A stretch of DNA of 64,000 bases from Dioscorea cayenensis subsp. rotundata (Eukaryota; Streptophyta; Magnoliopsida; Dioscoreales; Dioscoreaceae), in the NCBI RefSeq assembly GCF_009730915.1, contig NC_052479.1:29451610-29515609 (forward strand), in the 5' to 3' direction. Under the pieces are notes generated by a model. It did no database searches and was not told the DNA's origin. It saw only the letters and a program-made list of their open reading frames with translations. Of this stretch, positions 37,690-51,487 are shown piece after piece. Each line of letters begins with the position of its first letter. Within the stretch, counting starts at the first letter, position 1. The position numbers were made by a program, and so were the translations under genes.

Positions 37690-39790
37690 GGAGGACCTTT
37701 AACAATAAGTAATCCGACAAGAGATTGGAAGCTGAGTTTACTATGATTGGTCATCGTTTTGAAAATGACGAAGACTTTAAGGATGCATTGTGTGACTTAG
37801 CCATCAAGCACAATTTCAACTTTCGGGTTCATAAAGAACGATAAAGATAGAGTGAGCTGTGACATGTCTTGATGAAGATTGTCGATGGCGTGTTCATGCC
37901 TCGAGGCGGAAAACCTTCCTACATTCGAGATTAAAACAACACAACATGAACACACATGCGGTGGGGGCATCAACACACCATTTCACCCGAGAGTATCAAA
38001 GAAATGGGTTAGTAGGAAGGTAGTAATGAAATTACGTGATCGGCCTCTATACCGAAAGCGGTGGATATACAACGAGATATATTACGTGACCACGGTGTTC
38101 GTCTGCCGTATAAACAAGCCTAGATGGGTAAAGAGTTAGCAAAGGGAATTCTTCATGGCAGTGATATAGCAAGCTATGATCTGTTGGTATGGTATGCAGC
38201 CAAAGTTTTTGAAACTAACCCGAGTAGGCGTCGTTATTATTGACAGCGATGGAGAAACGATTCAAGCGTGGGTTTTTACGTTTTTCGTGCTTCTCTTGAT
38301 GGTTTCAAAGCGGGGTTGTAGGCCTATGCTTTTTCTAGATGGAACTCACTTGTTGGGAAAATATGGCGGTATCCTTCTTGGTGCAACAGCCAAAGATGGA
38401 AATGAAGGATTTTTTCATTTGGCATTTGCTATCGTGGATATTGAAACTGATGATAACTGGACATGGTTTACATCAACTTTGGGTGATGCAATATACAGTG
38501 ATGACGATTACACCAACATAATCACATTCATCTCGGATCGGTCGAAAGGACTTGTAAATGCTATTACGAAGGTTTTTCCTTCATCCCCACATGCTTATTG
38601 CTTGTGACATCTACATGCAAATTTTCTTAAATCAAATGGGCAGCTAGGAAAGTCATTAAAAGATGAGTGCTTGAGTTTGATTATGAAGATTGCATATGCA
38701 TGTACGTCTTTCGAATATGATGAAGTTATGCGCTCCTATTGGCCACATCGGGACAAAGCACACCATTGGATGTTCCAGAAATCGGACATGTCATATTGGT
38801 GTAATTACTTGTTTAGAGGCCGGTGAGTGGGGTGAAATGTACTCCAACGTCGCGAGAATCTTTTTAATGCATGGATAAGAGAAAGCACGACACCTTCACG
38901 TGTGTAAGATGGTAGATGCAATAAAGGTGGTACCCATAATAGAATGCAAAGTTGTTACATGCTTTCCCGTATTCATGTTTTTCAACCATTTGCTTTTTAA
39001 TATTGTTCTTTCTTGTTACGATTTCAGCTTAATCTATTTTACTATTAGAGGTTTTGAGTTACGTATTTTTATATTTCCCTTTTCGTTTATCACGTTACTG
39101 TTTAGTATTAGTAGTTGGTGTTTACAAATTATGCAATGTGTTCTACAGTTTGTACTTGCATTATTACCCCTAAATCTGTTATATTTTACATTTTACTATC
39201 GTAATGGTATGCTCCACGGTGCAATTGATACAACCTATGTTCATGTTGTTAGGGTTTAAGATGATGAACATGATGTACAACCGACGTAATTGTTGCTTGA
39301 AATGGGGAATCTTATCTTTTGCCCGATGATACACAAGAAGATTGAAGTAATAGTCGAAGAAAGTAGGTGCTTAGTGATAGGTTGTTCGGATGGAGAAGCA
39401 GTTCGAGGGTTGTTGACCACGGAGTAATTCTGTTAATTTGTGTGCTCGAACATGCTCTTATCGCTTGTTGGCGAGTTTCACGGAATACCATGTAAGCATG
39501 CTTGCTGCGACGATTATCCAAAGCTGATACAAATGTCCATCGCTTCATTGAACCATACTACTTTTGTCCAAATCCTACAGAGTTGACATACAAAGAATCG
39601 ATATTCCCTGTACCAGATCATGACAAACCGTTGGATGACTCTCGCCAACTCCGTATTCGACCACCTATCTCAAAGAAAAGGCCTGGTCGTCCGAGGAGCA
39701 AGCGGATTGAGTCACAAGCATGGCATGTGCGTGAAATACATTATAGCCGTTGCCACTCAATCGGACATAACAGGGGCAACATGTAATGAA
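37690..39790 (+). pseudogene. MULE transposase (MURA-like), frameshifted
   Basis: In order: MuDR N-terminal part (MIGHRFENDEDFKDALCDLA), zinc-binding LPTFEIKTTQHEHTCGG region (37879-38139), transposase core with CRPMLFLDGTHLLGKYGG and FISDRSKGLVNAITKVFP (38176-38607), and the SWIM-type GIPCKHAC near 39480 followed by RPPISKKRPGRPRSKR and a CCHC-like RCHSIGHNR (39502-39786). Visible damage: TGA where the family has Arg after AYCL (38605-38607), a frameshift at the FNAWIRES site (about 38850), and another at the SWIM motif. The D-D catalytic residues are readable. Confidence 0.85.
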
Positions 39791-40364
39791 GTAATCATGA
39801 GACTAAACACTAGGTGGTGTGCATGTTTTTGTTAAACAATGAAATAGGGTAACATGTTTTGAAAAATCGTCCATCCAACTATATATGTTAATTTATATCC
39901 TGGCAGTGGATGGCGAATTTTTGAAGTGTAAAATAGCGTTTTTCGGTTAGCGATTAATGAAAATGAGCTGATATACGTAGTAAGTAAACAACAAACCACA
40001 CATATAAACGTAGTCATATATTAATGAAGCGCATATTCAATTTATAAACAACAAACACAATAGTTGGATACGAGTAAGCTTTATTGAGTCGAGCAAGCAT
40101 TGAAAGTGATGTATAAAGCGAGTAAGTCATTTGGAGCTAGCATATATGATCAGTAATAGACAAAAATGACTTTTGCTGTTAATTTGTATAGCATAAGTTA
40201 GTAAGACAGTACAGTAATGGCTATTCTTACTAAAGTAAATATTCAAACACGATGAATGGTATTCTTAGGGAAAGTAAGGCGATGCGATGAAAGTGAGGGA
40301 CATTCATTTCATGTTAGGCGTTTTGACTTTTTCGAGCACAATCACTGAGGCAGTGCATGCTGCA

Positions 40365-41290
40365 TTAATCTCGGGATGGGTGGGCGTGGTTATTGGGCTC
40401 TTGATTATTTTTCTTGGTAGCTTTGTGGTGGCGCATCATCCATTTTTTCCCCATCCTCTGTACTTGCCTCACGGCGCTTGCGTAGGCGATGCTAAGCGGG
40501 GTGTGTTTTGGTGTAATGCCATCTGACAAGATGCGTACAGCGTACTCTAGATCGCGAGATGGGCAACATGTCCCGAATGGGAGTGCACTGAGTTCCTCGC
40601 CATGCAGAAGCTGTTCCATGAAGCGCATCAGGTACACTGAGACAATCGACACTGTCCTCCCTCTGTTGTGGGCAGTCACGAACATGGGTAAGGGTATACT
40701 GATGTCGCCTCATTGATATTGAATTTTATCTGCAAGCGATCTTCAAACAAGGAGCGATCGCAAAAACACGAAAGCAGAGTTACAAAAAAAGTACCGAAAG
40801 CTTCGAAAATGGGTATCAATATTACCATGGCATTTCGCTGCATGATCATAAAACTCGGACTACGGACGAGATGAATAATGAAAATATGCCTTCTCGTCTT
40901 TGTCGAGTACAATAAGATGGTAATGTTTGTTCAAAGCAACCGACATGAGAACAAGTTTCACTCTGCCATAATCTTCTAAAGCTGGGGACATCATTTTATC
41001 AAGACCATCAGCTGAATGCTCCCTGGCTGTGACCCAGCAAGCGCCAGTGGGTCTACAAATTGTGGCTAGGTCTATCGAACTCGTGGGAGATTTCTTCGAA
41101 AAGAATCGAGTAACATAAGGACGAACACATCGATGACAGAATCCGGCACCATAAGTTTACCATCGATTAAAAGCATGAAGATGACATCGAGTCGTGAATG
41201 TACCCATACATTGACTCCACATCTGATGAGTCCTAGTATCATATCAACGAAACATATGAACAACATATAATAAATATAAACACTTAACAA
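40365..41290 (-). pseudogene. Ulp1-like cysteine protease (C48) carried by the MULE, broken
   Basis: Reading the minus strand: DSVIDVFVLMLLDSF (near 41110, family WLxDxVIDAY), then ALNKHYHLIVLDKDEKAYF (about 40950-40890; the His is the expected catalytic one), then CPQQREDSVDC (about 40640; Gln and Cys of the active site), continuing in another frame as LMRFMEQLLHGEELS. At least two frameshifts and a stop separate these motifs. Family role: SUMO deconjugation; for MULE copies the role is unknown. Confidence 0.7.
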
Positions 41291-41549
41291 TAAAAATAAA
41301 CAATTACAATGATATCTAAATTGCTATTTATAATACTAGCATGCACAAATTGAAACTTGCAGAGAAAATTTGAAAAACGATCAATACACCATGATAGTGA
41401 AGGTTTAATTTTGGATTCAATAAGCATAGTGTCAAATTGAACCAGCACAGTGCGAAATTTTGTTGAGGTACTTACTCGTCTATTCTGCTGTTGAGAAACA
41501 CACTCAATGCCATTTGTTGTAATTTTTTCAGACGGCCAAAACCTGCGGG

Positions 41550-42125
41550 TCATTTTTTTTCTGGAATGAAATCTTTTGGAGGTTCTTTTACGTTCTCATG
41601 GCATATATGTAATCCAGTGTCTTCTAAACTGGTGGGGATATCTTGTATTTCCTCTACTGGGGATGGTTCCTTCTCCCCCTTTTTTACAAATAATTTTTCA
41701 TCGTTTTTCAGTTGGGTTAAGGACTCTATGGCATTATCAATGTCATCAGTTGTTTGCTCATTAAGCACACTCATTTGTGATGGAGTTGCCGCTGTCCTTT
41801 TCTTTCCTTTTCGAGTGCTGACATTTTTTGTTGAGGGAGCAAGTGTTGGGCAAGAGGATTTCATTGCCCTTGTAGCTCGCGTGACTGGCTTCTCATACTG
41901 GGACGCTTCAGATACGTCTGCCAATGGGGGTTTCGGTACTCGTGGCTTGGACGCCACTTTCTTGAACTTTTTGGCCGGGGGTTCAGACGGATCATCATGG
42001 GGTGGTTGCTCCTCATTCCTGTTGATGACATCTTCCTTCCTTTCAAGAACTCTTACCTTTGCACGAAGTGCTATCAACTCTTCCATCAAAGTTTCATAGT
42101 TCTCGTCTTTTGTGGCCTTCCTCAC
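41550..42125 (-). pseudogene. MULE accessory ORF, Lys/Pro-rich linker
   Basis: 191 codons with an N-terminal heptad-like stretch (YETLMEELIALRAKVRVLER) suggesting a short coiled coil, then charged, low-complexity sequence (PAKKFKKVASKPRVPKPP). It lies between the mobile-domain-like region upstream and the Ulp1 region downstream on the same strand, so it is probably the linker of the same polypeptide. Confidence 0.6.
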
Positions 42126-42682
42126 TGGACTTGAGGATAGCGATTGGCTGGCGCAGACTCCAGCGTAGTGCTATCTGACGCCTACTATGCTGACCTTTTT
42201 ACATGCGGAGGGCTCCCCCTTCATTTTCCCATCTAATTTCCTTCGCCTTGTCCTCATATACTTAGGTGCTTTCATAGCATCGGATGTCTCTGAAACCATC
42301 AATGAGTTATTCCGTTGAACCTTTCCATATCCGAGCAGTTCAATTTCAGATTCTCTGTCGGGCCATGAGTGGAATCAAACTAGCGAAGAAGATAACAAAC
42401 ATCAACGAAAAACATGTACATTAGAAATTAATACATAAAAAAATCTTTGCATAAAAATAAACATCTTATATAACATACTTGAACATTTATATAAATAAGT
42501 AAACAATTTTTGCCAAATTGTGAACAGATTGGTGTGAAACAACATTACAATTGTAAATATTAATTTCATACCAGATACTTATGAGTACTATATTGTAATA
42601 TTAAAACCGAAATTAGAATATTCACCAGATGACATGCTAAACTATGCATACCTTCTTGCCCTCTAGTGAATCAATCAAGGCA

Positions 42683-43488
42683 CTAACAATGCACTTGTTT
42701 CTTGTAACTACCAACACCATAACGTAGAATGCGTGGTGTCCTTCCAAAGTGAACCTTCTTCCCGTTACCTGTGACTTCATAAAACCAAATGATTAATGCC
42801 ATAGTACAACCCCTTATGTATCCTATCCTTGATTGCTTCCCGGCACATCTCTCTCTTTCACCTAGCGGTGCAGAGAGGTATATCATCCATCATCCATTTA
42901 TGTGTAGCTTGTGCCCAGTGCGTCATCCTATTGTTGATAGATTGTCCACATAGTGGGGTAACCATGCCGGTGAGCGAACATGAAGTTGTGGGGAAAAGGA
43001 CAAATCCTAGAATGTACACTAATAAAAAGCTTCACAAAGCTTTCTTCTTTCTTGCTTTCTTTTTACCACCATGTTCATTAATGACCTCACGCAGGGCGGG
43101 TCCACATGTCTCGGTCTACTCCTTTATTAAAGTATTCCTTTTCAAATTCAGAACGTTCCTTTTTTCCTTTTGAAGTCAATGGCAGTGTCATCACATTGTA
43201 ATCCTAATATTAATGAAACATCTTCGGCCTTGAATTGCAGAAAACTATCCCCAAATGGAATGTGTTGCTCCTTTCATCAAACATCTGCATTAATGCATCC
43301 AAAACACTGCGCTCTTGGACTATGGGCTCAATGTCCATGAGGTGGTTGAATGGTGTCCTTTGAAGTATATCCCAATGCCTTCGTGTCATCATCTTCTTCA
43401 ACTGGTTGATGGTATCAACAACTAGTGCTAAATAACAACGTCCGTTCACAAGATTTTCTGAATTGTCACCCATAATCTTCCTAATCAC
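42683..43488 (-). pseudogene. Plant-mobile-domain-like (PMD/DUF1985) region of the MULE
   Basis: 43488 downward: TRRHWDILQRTPFNHLMDIE then ERSVLDALMQMFDERSNTFH. The next expected motif, GDSFLQFKAEDVSLILGL, is readable only in another frame, so there is a frameshift near 43258. Further down, RGCTMALIIWFYE (42886-42683) matches the (G)CTLALQIWAYE part of these domains. Typical N-terminal half of MULE-borne Ulp1 proteins. Confidence 0.65.
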
Positions 43489-44823
43489 ACAAACAAAACA
43501 AACTGGTCAGGCGACATATACTTATTGAATAACAAGTCATAACCCACTATATCTTTCCCCAAACAATATAAATTGCCCATAATATCAACAACAACTCACA
43601 ATGCAAGCAATTGTCATACGTAATTGAGCAGAACAGCGAAATGTAAACAATAACCACTGATAGTAATTTTATTCATAATAAAAATGCATAAATCCTAAAT
43701 GTTAATGATCCATTCACATCTTCTTTGGTTCTAAATGTTAATCATCCATTCATAATACAACTAAAAAGATACGATCTTATCGAGTATGAGGATTGTTAGC
43801 ATTTGAACATCAAATACATTTTGTAAATCCGGCCCTAAAATAAATTCCACATGTTGATATCAGCGTTATTAGAGATTCTGCGACATAAGACATTTGTTTT
43901 CATGCATTCGTGCGGATTTATTCATTACAAGTCGAAATTATGGCACAAAAGCTATTGTACAAACTAACTACACCTCAAATTTCATGTCTTCGTCAAGAGA
44001 TTTCAAGGAATTTCGTAGCTTATGAACAATGATAATCCAATTTAACAAACGATAAAACTATAAATGCAAGATAAGACTAACCAAAAGGGTGTTGGCCTCC
44101 AAATCGCCGTCGGCCTTGAACCTTTTTCCCTTCGATTGTCCAAAGCAGAGGCAAGGATGCTCTCAAACTTTCTCCTTTTTCTCCGGTGATAAGCATCGAC
44201 ACGAGAGCCGGCCGGGCTGCTGATATGAGTCGTTAAATAGAGGAAGAGCGAAAAACCTTTTCTTTTCTCGGGAGAAGAAAAATGAGTATGGGGATGTGAT
44301 GTGATGGTTCACTTTTTAAGCTATTTTACATTTTCAAAATTTTATAACCAAAGCTGAGGGTAATCCGTCATTTTACTCGTTTTTAACACCGTTAGTGATT
44401 TATTGGACTTGAAAGTATTTACTATGAAAAGGAAGAACTTATAAGGGATATGGAAAAGTCAAAAGACTTTTTACTCCATTGACAAAATGGGAGGGATGCT
44501 CCATACAATTTCTCAAATAAAAAACACAAAAGCCAGCCCTTCACTCTTTAACACAGCATTGGCCTACTCTCTGGTGCTGTTAGGGGTATTTTTAGTATTT
44601 TAGTAAAATTTTAAGAGCACAAGATAAGATTGTAAAAAAAAAATCAAAAATAAATAAATCAGAGATTATATATTATCAAGAAAACAAAAACAATGAGTTT
44701 TTCATAATTTTACCAAATTATTAATTCAGGGAAAAAAAAATTTTGTTTTCCAGATTTTTTAACATGAACGAAAACTATTTTCTTGGTTTTCCATCTTCAC
44801 TGAGACGATGATGACAGAGAAAT

Positions 44824-47327
44824 GTTTACCAGGAACACGATTTTTCCCAGACTGCCCCTGCGCCACCTCCTCGCCGGAGCTCGGTTTTGTCTCCGGCGGC
44901 GACAAGACTTTACCGCCACCACCACCCCCAGCTTCCACCCGTCTACCGGCAGCTTGACAACCTCGACTTCACCACTGCTGCCAAAATCCTCTTCACCGAA
45001 CCTCCCAAAAAGAAGAAGTTTGGGTTCGATCTTTATAATCTTATCCTCTGTTCATCTAGGGTTAGGGTTTTAGTTTTTTTTTTTTTCAGAATGTCTGATT
45101 TGGTTGGGGTTTGATCTGCAGGTTTGATTTTCACTTGGTGCAGTTCTTCTTTGCTTGCATGCCTTCATTAGGTATTTCTTTACATTTATTTGATTCCTCT
45201 TTTTTTCCCATTTTGATTTCTTTGTTTTATGGATTTATTGGTTTCATTTTAGTTGTTTATCTGGTGGCTCAATATGCACGCTATGAAATCAGAAGGATGG
45301 AAGCGGTAATTGCTCTTCAATTCTTTTGGTATCTTGTTTATTAATGCACTTTTGGCTTTTGTGTTCTAATTGGAAGGCTGAATTTTTGGATAATAATTAG
45401 TTCAGATGATTGAAAAACAAAAACCTAGAATTGGAAGGCAAGGTTCCCTTAATTTAATATTACTAGCTTTTACTCACAATGTAGCTGATTATGAGTGCCA
45501 AACTACTAGTTTGAGCTGTTTTAGCTTAAATTCCTATTGGTTGACATATATCTGGACATTTTGGTTTTGGTTTGTGATGAATTAGATTCTAGAGCATGTA
45601 TCTAGTATGATAAATTTCCATGTCAATTGAGGCATTTTTAGTGTGTTCTATTTATTTGAAACTCTCTGTTTTCATGGTGAACCTTGTGGTCACTTGTTCT
45701 CACTGTATGTTTAGTGGAGCATGCTATGTTTATCCGTATGTTCAAAATTTTTAAATGATTGATGAAAGATCTAAGTTCGTGTGCAAGATGTTTTATACTT
45801 CAGTAAGTTGCTGTAAGGTGTAAATGCAGGATCTTATGTGTTGTGTTTACTTTTGCATACCTATGATGTTAGGCATAAGCATCATATTTCCTCTATTTGA
45901 TTATCATTACTATTATACTTTTTTTTTTTAATTCCAATTATTGTAATGATACATGAGATAAACAGCAGTGTCTTCTGTCTGGGCTATTTGATTCCAGGTC
46001 TACCAAAATTTTTCCTGACAATAATAGTTTCGAGGCTCTTTTGCTCATCTTTGGAGTTTGGCTTGAATGGTTGACCTTGTATTTAACTGAGATCATATGT
46101 TTGTTGTATGTAACTATGTATTCTTGAACTATGTTTTAACTACACTGACTTGTTGAAATGATTATTGGTCCATTGTTGTCCATTTTACATGTGAATGCTA
46201 CTACTTTATCTTATTTCTCATGTTGAATATTTTGACTTTTGAATTCCCATTGGCAAGTACTCATGCAATGCAATCTTAATAATTATGTTGTTTTTCCCTA
46301 CGTTCACTACAACGGAATTAGTGTAATAGATAATTTTGTTTGAACACTCGCTTCTATTTTGTTTGGTTGCATATGACATTTTCAACGACGTGTGATGTTT
46401 TACTTTGTTGGAAGTCCTGGGAATAACATTCCTAAGGGACTTCCCACAATAAGAGAAAGGGGTGTTTGGGAACTTGTGTTTCCCATGCTTCAGAAATCTT
46501 GACTTAGTAAAAGTGGATTCATTAGTAAGTGGATTCATCAGTAAGCAAAACTAGCTGGGTTTCGAAAATTCAAGGTTTTGTTCTGTTGTTCTTAACACTG
46601 GATCACCTAACTTGATGTGTTGAAACAGTTTCTGTGTGTTAAGACAAGGAGATATTTGGACAGCATTTGTAACATTTAATCAATCTTTTGGTTGTCTTCA
46701 ATCATTTGTGCAATGATAGTTTTTATGTTCCTTTGCCATGTTATTTCTGAGCTTCTTTTTTCTTTTTTATCTGAAACTCTTCATGTATTAATTTCCTCAC
46801 CTCCTTGATAATATTTATCAATTAATCTTGTCTTTGCGCACCCGGCGCGGAATCAACTACGCTGCGAGTGCAATATAATATCAGTCTGATCCTTTGAGAA
46901 TGTTCTATAAAATGACTGTTAAATTTGATATTTTAGGAAGTAGAGAAAAAGAAGAAAGCTGAGGAAGAAGAGAAAACAAAAGAAGCAGGAATCAGTTGCC
47001 GAGGAGGACGATTCAAAGTTGTCAAAGGTGTTAGTAAGGCTAGATGCACTAGAGGATACTGTCAAAGAAATTGTCGATAGCAAGAAACCTTCAGAAACCG
47101 ACCTGTCCAAGGATCAAAGTGTTGCCAAAAAAGATAATTCTGCAACTGTTGACAAAGATCCTGACCCAAAGATCAAATCGAAATTAGCCGAGCCAACACC
47201 AGCCAACAGAAAAGACATGATCAGTAGCTCAAGTCCTCCAATCAATGTCACAGAGGATAAGGATCAAGATAACAAGACTAGGGAGAAAGGTTCATCCTCC
47301 ATGAAGTCAGGAAGACCAATCAAGTAG
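44824..47327 (+). CDS. Small single-pass membrane protein, function unknown (contig 3 copy)
   Basis: Same gene as 3906-6458. Exons 44824-about 45020, 45122-45171, 45253-45305, 46937-47327. Combining the better reading at each place gives about 229 residues: presequence-like N-terminus, Pro-rich stretch, FTTAAKILFTEPPKKKKFG, a membrane segment around FHLVQFFFACMPSL and VVYLVAQYA, then EVEKKKKAEEEEK coiled coil, DALEDTVKEIVDSK and a Ser/Lys-rich tail ending SGRPIK. Here exon 2 is clean (50 nt). Exon 1 has one extra T after ARF plus compensating changes, and exon 4 has one extra base after KEA. The start at 44824 is the first Met in both copies. An inner mitochondrial membrane location is a guess. 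A MULE lies 310 bp upstream of the start. Confidence 0.75.
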
Positions 47328-49607
47328 CAGGGTGTCTTGTTCTTCTGGTACAAATTGTTGCTTCTCAGTAGCAACTTCGTCGAAGTCTGATCAAGCTTTG
47401 AAGTCAACAAAATACATTTACTCTCGCAGAAAGGCAATAAAGATTTTTGATTCATATCCAGTGTATCGACATCATATACCAATTTTCAAAGCTTCTCCGG
47501 CCATAACATGTCATGCCATCAATGAGTTGCCCACAATTGAGAATATTTCAGATTAGAGAGGAAGATTCAAGCAAGTTTTCCAGTATATATTTTGAAGCGC
47601 ACATGAAGTTTGTGATGAAGTTTGTTTGTTGTTTAGCTTTTGCTGAAAGTATAATGTCTGAATTCCAAACATCATATTTTTGCCAAGTCTTGATGCTATT
47701 TGGGCAGAACCATGTCAGACAAATGTAATTTTCCTTGTCTTAAATCATTTTCTGAGTTATTTGTCAAACAGATCCATTTATTAGTGAGCAATGGAAAAGA
47801 TTTTGAATTTTCAATAAATAATCATATTTGCAAAATTGGTCCTTACTTTTTATGTATGTCTTGTAATAAAAGTTCATGTTCATTGTATTTAAAATTTTAC
47901 TTGATACTGATTTGCAATTTATATAAATTAGATTAAACTAACATTTGTATATTTAAGGGATACAATTGTTCATGCTTAAAAACTCTTACTTAATCTCCAT
48001 TATTTTATCTTGATCACATCTAATACAAAGAAAAAAAAGGGACTTTTGATCACATTATCAGACTTAATCCTAATCCATGAAATCTTCACCATTACAACAA
48101 TAATATAACACAAAGGATCTTTGGTTAAAAAAAAAAAATGTTTAAAATGTAACTGAGAAACTATCTGGCCTGGAAAAAATGTAATAATATTGTAAGTACA
48201 TGAACAGGGTATTAGTTTGTGCTTTTGAAAAATTCACTGAGTTGCAAAGAAAGATAGCCAACCATCCATGTCTTGCATTAGTAAATGAGGTATTCACTTC
48301 ATATCATGACAATGATATATATATATATATATATATATGTAAGGTTATTCTCTATATGCTGGACGTCCATGACGATATGAAGTCCATATAAAATGTCCAT
48401 TATCATCGATTGGATCTCAATCTAACGGCTAATAGTGGTGAACAGTATATACTACATTAACATATACAGAATTCATCGCTTGAAAACAGTCTGATGAACA
48501 ATAATCATCGTATCAATTTCGCTCATTGGATCATAATCCAAAGTCGATAATTGACGTCCATGATTTTATCTATGTGACGTCCATGAAATGTAAATTTCTA
48601 GAAATATATATATATTATTTTAAATTTTTACCCACCGGTTTAGCTTGCTTATGTTGCTTAATTGACTCAAACTTCTATCATTTCAACCGACATTGTTAAT
48701 TAAAATTATAAATATTTATGTCTTACAATTTAAACATGGACTTATGTCTTCAACTACTACGAGTGTATATATATATATATTGTATTATGGAAGATACACA
48801 AGAATGAATAAAAAAATAAGTAATTATATTTATTATATATTATCTTGAAATGTTTGCAATGTTCATAGAATCACAAGCCATTGAATGAACTAACAATCTT
48901 AATTTATTACTAAGATTGATGGGATGTTTCTTTCTAGGCTTCAAATTAAATAGAGAATGGAACTTGGGCTAGTTTATTAATATCTATTTGCTAATGAAGG
49001 CAAGACAAGATGTGCTAAGAGATATTGGCATCTCTCTTGTCTTGAGATGATATTCTTATCCTTTATGGCTTGAAAAGGGACAAGCTTGCATAGGATCTTG
49101 TTTTATACATGCTATGTGTGCTCACTTTGGGTAATTTGGCAAAGAGATTGAATAGATTAATTGAAGGTTCACCATTGGAGCCATTCACTCATGTCCAATT
49201 AATTAATTACTTATTGACTCTTATTTCTCTCTTGGGGATGTGAATGGGTGGAGGAAATGAATGTTAAAAAAATAAAAAAAATAAAAAAATAAAAAAATAA
49301 AAAAATAAAAAAATGGCGAACTAACCTTTGTGTTCACCAATTGGCTTCATTCAATGAGGATTTTTGATGTTACCTTCACCATCTCTTCCACTTTTTATTT
49401 TTTTTTTATTCTTTACTCTTATATGTCGGCCACATGCTATTTCTATGACGAAAATGGACTTCATTTTAGTTGATATTTGAAGTGTTTTTGTTGAGTTATT
49501 TATTTATTTATTTATTTTTATAAAAAATAGACAAATCATAGGTTAGAGACGTGTATAAATGTGGAATTATGATCATAACACACCTGTGTTTTTGTCTTAT
49601 GCAAACT

Positions 49608-49708
49608 GAGGTTCAAACTAATATTTTCAACAAGACATAAGTATTCTATGTAAGAGGTTCAAACTGATATTTTCAACAAGACATAAGTATTCTATGTAAG
49701 AGATTCAA
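49608..49708. repeat. 46-bp tandem repeat, 2.2 copies
   Basis: GAGGTTCAAACTRATATTTT starts at 49608 and 49654; a third copy begins at 49700 and fades. The two full copies differ at one base. Confidence 0.9.
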
Positions 49709-51205
49709 TATCAATAGATCAAAATGTTATTGTTTCATTGGTACCATAATATATTCATTTATCATATAATAGATGTTATTATTTAGATACAATTAAAAAC
49801 AAAAAAATAATAAAATAGTTTTTTTAAAAGAAATTTATAAATAAAAAATTATTGGAGCGGATTAGTGAATGTGGTGCTAATTTAGAAAAAGTATATTATT
49901 GATTGATAATTTGAATCATTCAAATCAACGTACCAAATTAGAGTCCATTTTATTTGAACGGTGAATACGTATTCCATCTACGTTAGAATAAACAATCAAG
50001 TCATTTATATTTTTAAATAAAAAATTCTCAAGAAATCTACTTTGTAAATTTGTCAATATACTCATGATTTATACAAAGACTTGTTTTTTTACTTATAAGT
50101 CATGCATTAGACTTATTAGTGTGTGCCATTTGAAGCATTTTCATTTGTTATTTTTTGAAGCTTGTCCAATTATTGTTGTATACTTTCCATATTTTCCAAT
50201 ACATAAATTATTATATTAAAAAAATATCATAGCTTCTTATTTATGTATAATATCTTTGGAAATTTTTTTCTTTTATTAGAGTTTCACCATTCAGAACCTT
50301 TTCATCAATTTATTTTTATTTTAATTATTAGTATATGCATATTTTTGTATCTATTGATTCTATTCACAAATTTATAATTTGAAATGATTATACAATTTAA
50401 ATTCACATGGTTTTATATGAACAATAGTTTTCAGCATATCTAACAATATAAATATACATCAATTAATTTGATCTTACAATTTTAGGGAAAAACTTATTAT
50501 CCAACTTAAATATATTTTTGTATCATTTAGCTCCTGAAAAACAATGCTACCTTTTTCAATGATGTTTAGTATATTATATCAATATGAAAACACCTTTCAA
50601 TTTTCCAAGAATCTTGGATAATATTATAGTTTATTTTAAATTATGGAATTTTTTGTGTTTTAATTTTGCTTACTAAATAAAACTAACAATAAGAAAATCA
50701 TTATATAGGATAATATTTTTTATTTGTAAAATTACTAGGAATCAAATCAGTTTAATTATTATTAGGTTAATACTATGTGCATTTTTAATTATTAATATTT
50801 TAGCAAAATTATGTTTCATTTTCTTTCTATGTTTATATATGTTTTCAATATCCTCCAACGCCTCAGTAACTGCTAACTAAAAACATTAAGATTGTCTTAA
50901 AAATGGAAAAATAATAGTTTTGGAAACTTAAAAAAAATCATATGCCTTGAATTAAATTTTTCATCTATATATATAATGTAAAAAATGTAATTTCACCTAG
51001 TTGATCATACCAAATACATGGATAAAAAAAAAAGTTAATGTAATAAATTCATGGAAACTATATGAGAGGAAGATTAATTAATCATAAAAGGCAATTAATT
51101 TTTTTATAGTTAATGGATCATATAATGTTTCTACTCATAAATTTTTTGGATCGCCTAATTAATCCTATTTAATATTTTTCCCCCCTTTGTAATCAAGTTT
51201 ATTTA

Positions 51206-51264
<59 letters not shown>

Positions 51265-51400
51265 TGGCAATGACAGAGAAAAAATGGAATTTGCGTGATT
51301 AAAGATATGAAAATAACGCTCCTTTTGGTAGGAAATAAATTTTAAATTAATTCACTTAATTAGAAAACTATAAATATTTCACAATTTTAAAAATAAAGGG

Positions 51401-51450
51401 CATCAACGATTATTTGTCCAAGTAAATTTAATATATAATAATCACATCAC

Positions 51451-51487
<37 letters not shown>

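Larger units (their letters stand above)
36497..44514 (+). mobile_element. Ulp1-bearing Mutator-like element (KI-MULE type), 8018 bp
   Basis: Flanked by the 9-bp direct repeat AAATAAAAA (36488-36496 and 44515-44523). The overlapping contig 2 has the empty site with one copy (near 6760). Termini GGGAAAATTATTT and, from the other strand, GAGAAATTGTATGG are only weakly alike, so it is a MULE without long terminal repeats. It carries a MURA-like transposase on the plus strand and, on the minus strand, a plant-mobile-domain-like region, a Lys-rich linker and a Ulp1/C48 protease region. This combination is known from Kaonashi elements. All frames are broken. Confidence 0.88.

Noticed and set aside
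1..47930. A giant inverted repeat containing DCL4 that could make a self-silencing hairpin against DCL4
   Set aside because: The repeat arms meet the 1000-N joins, one arm ends in sequencing adapter, and the error patterns fit contig ends. A flipped contig explains it without new biology.
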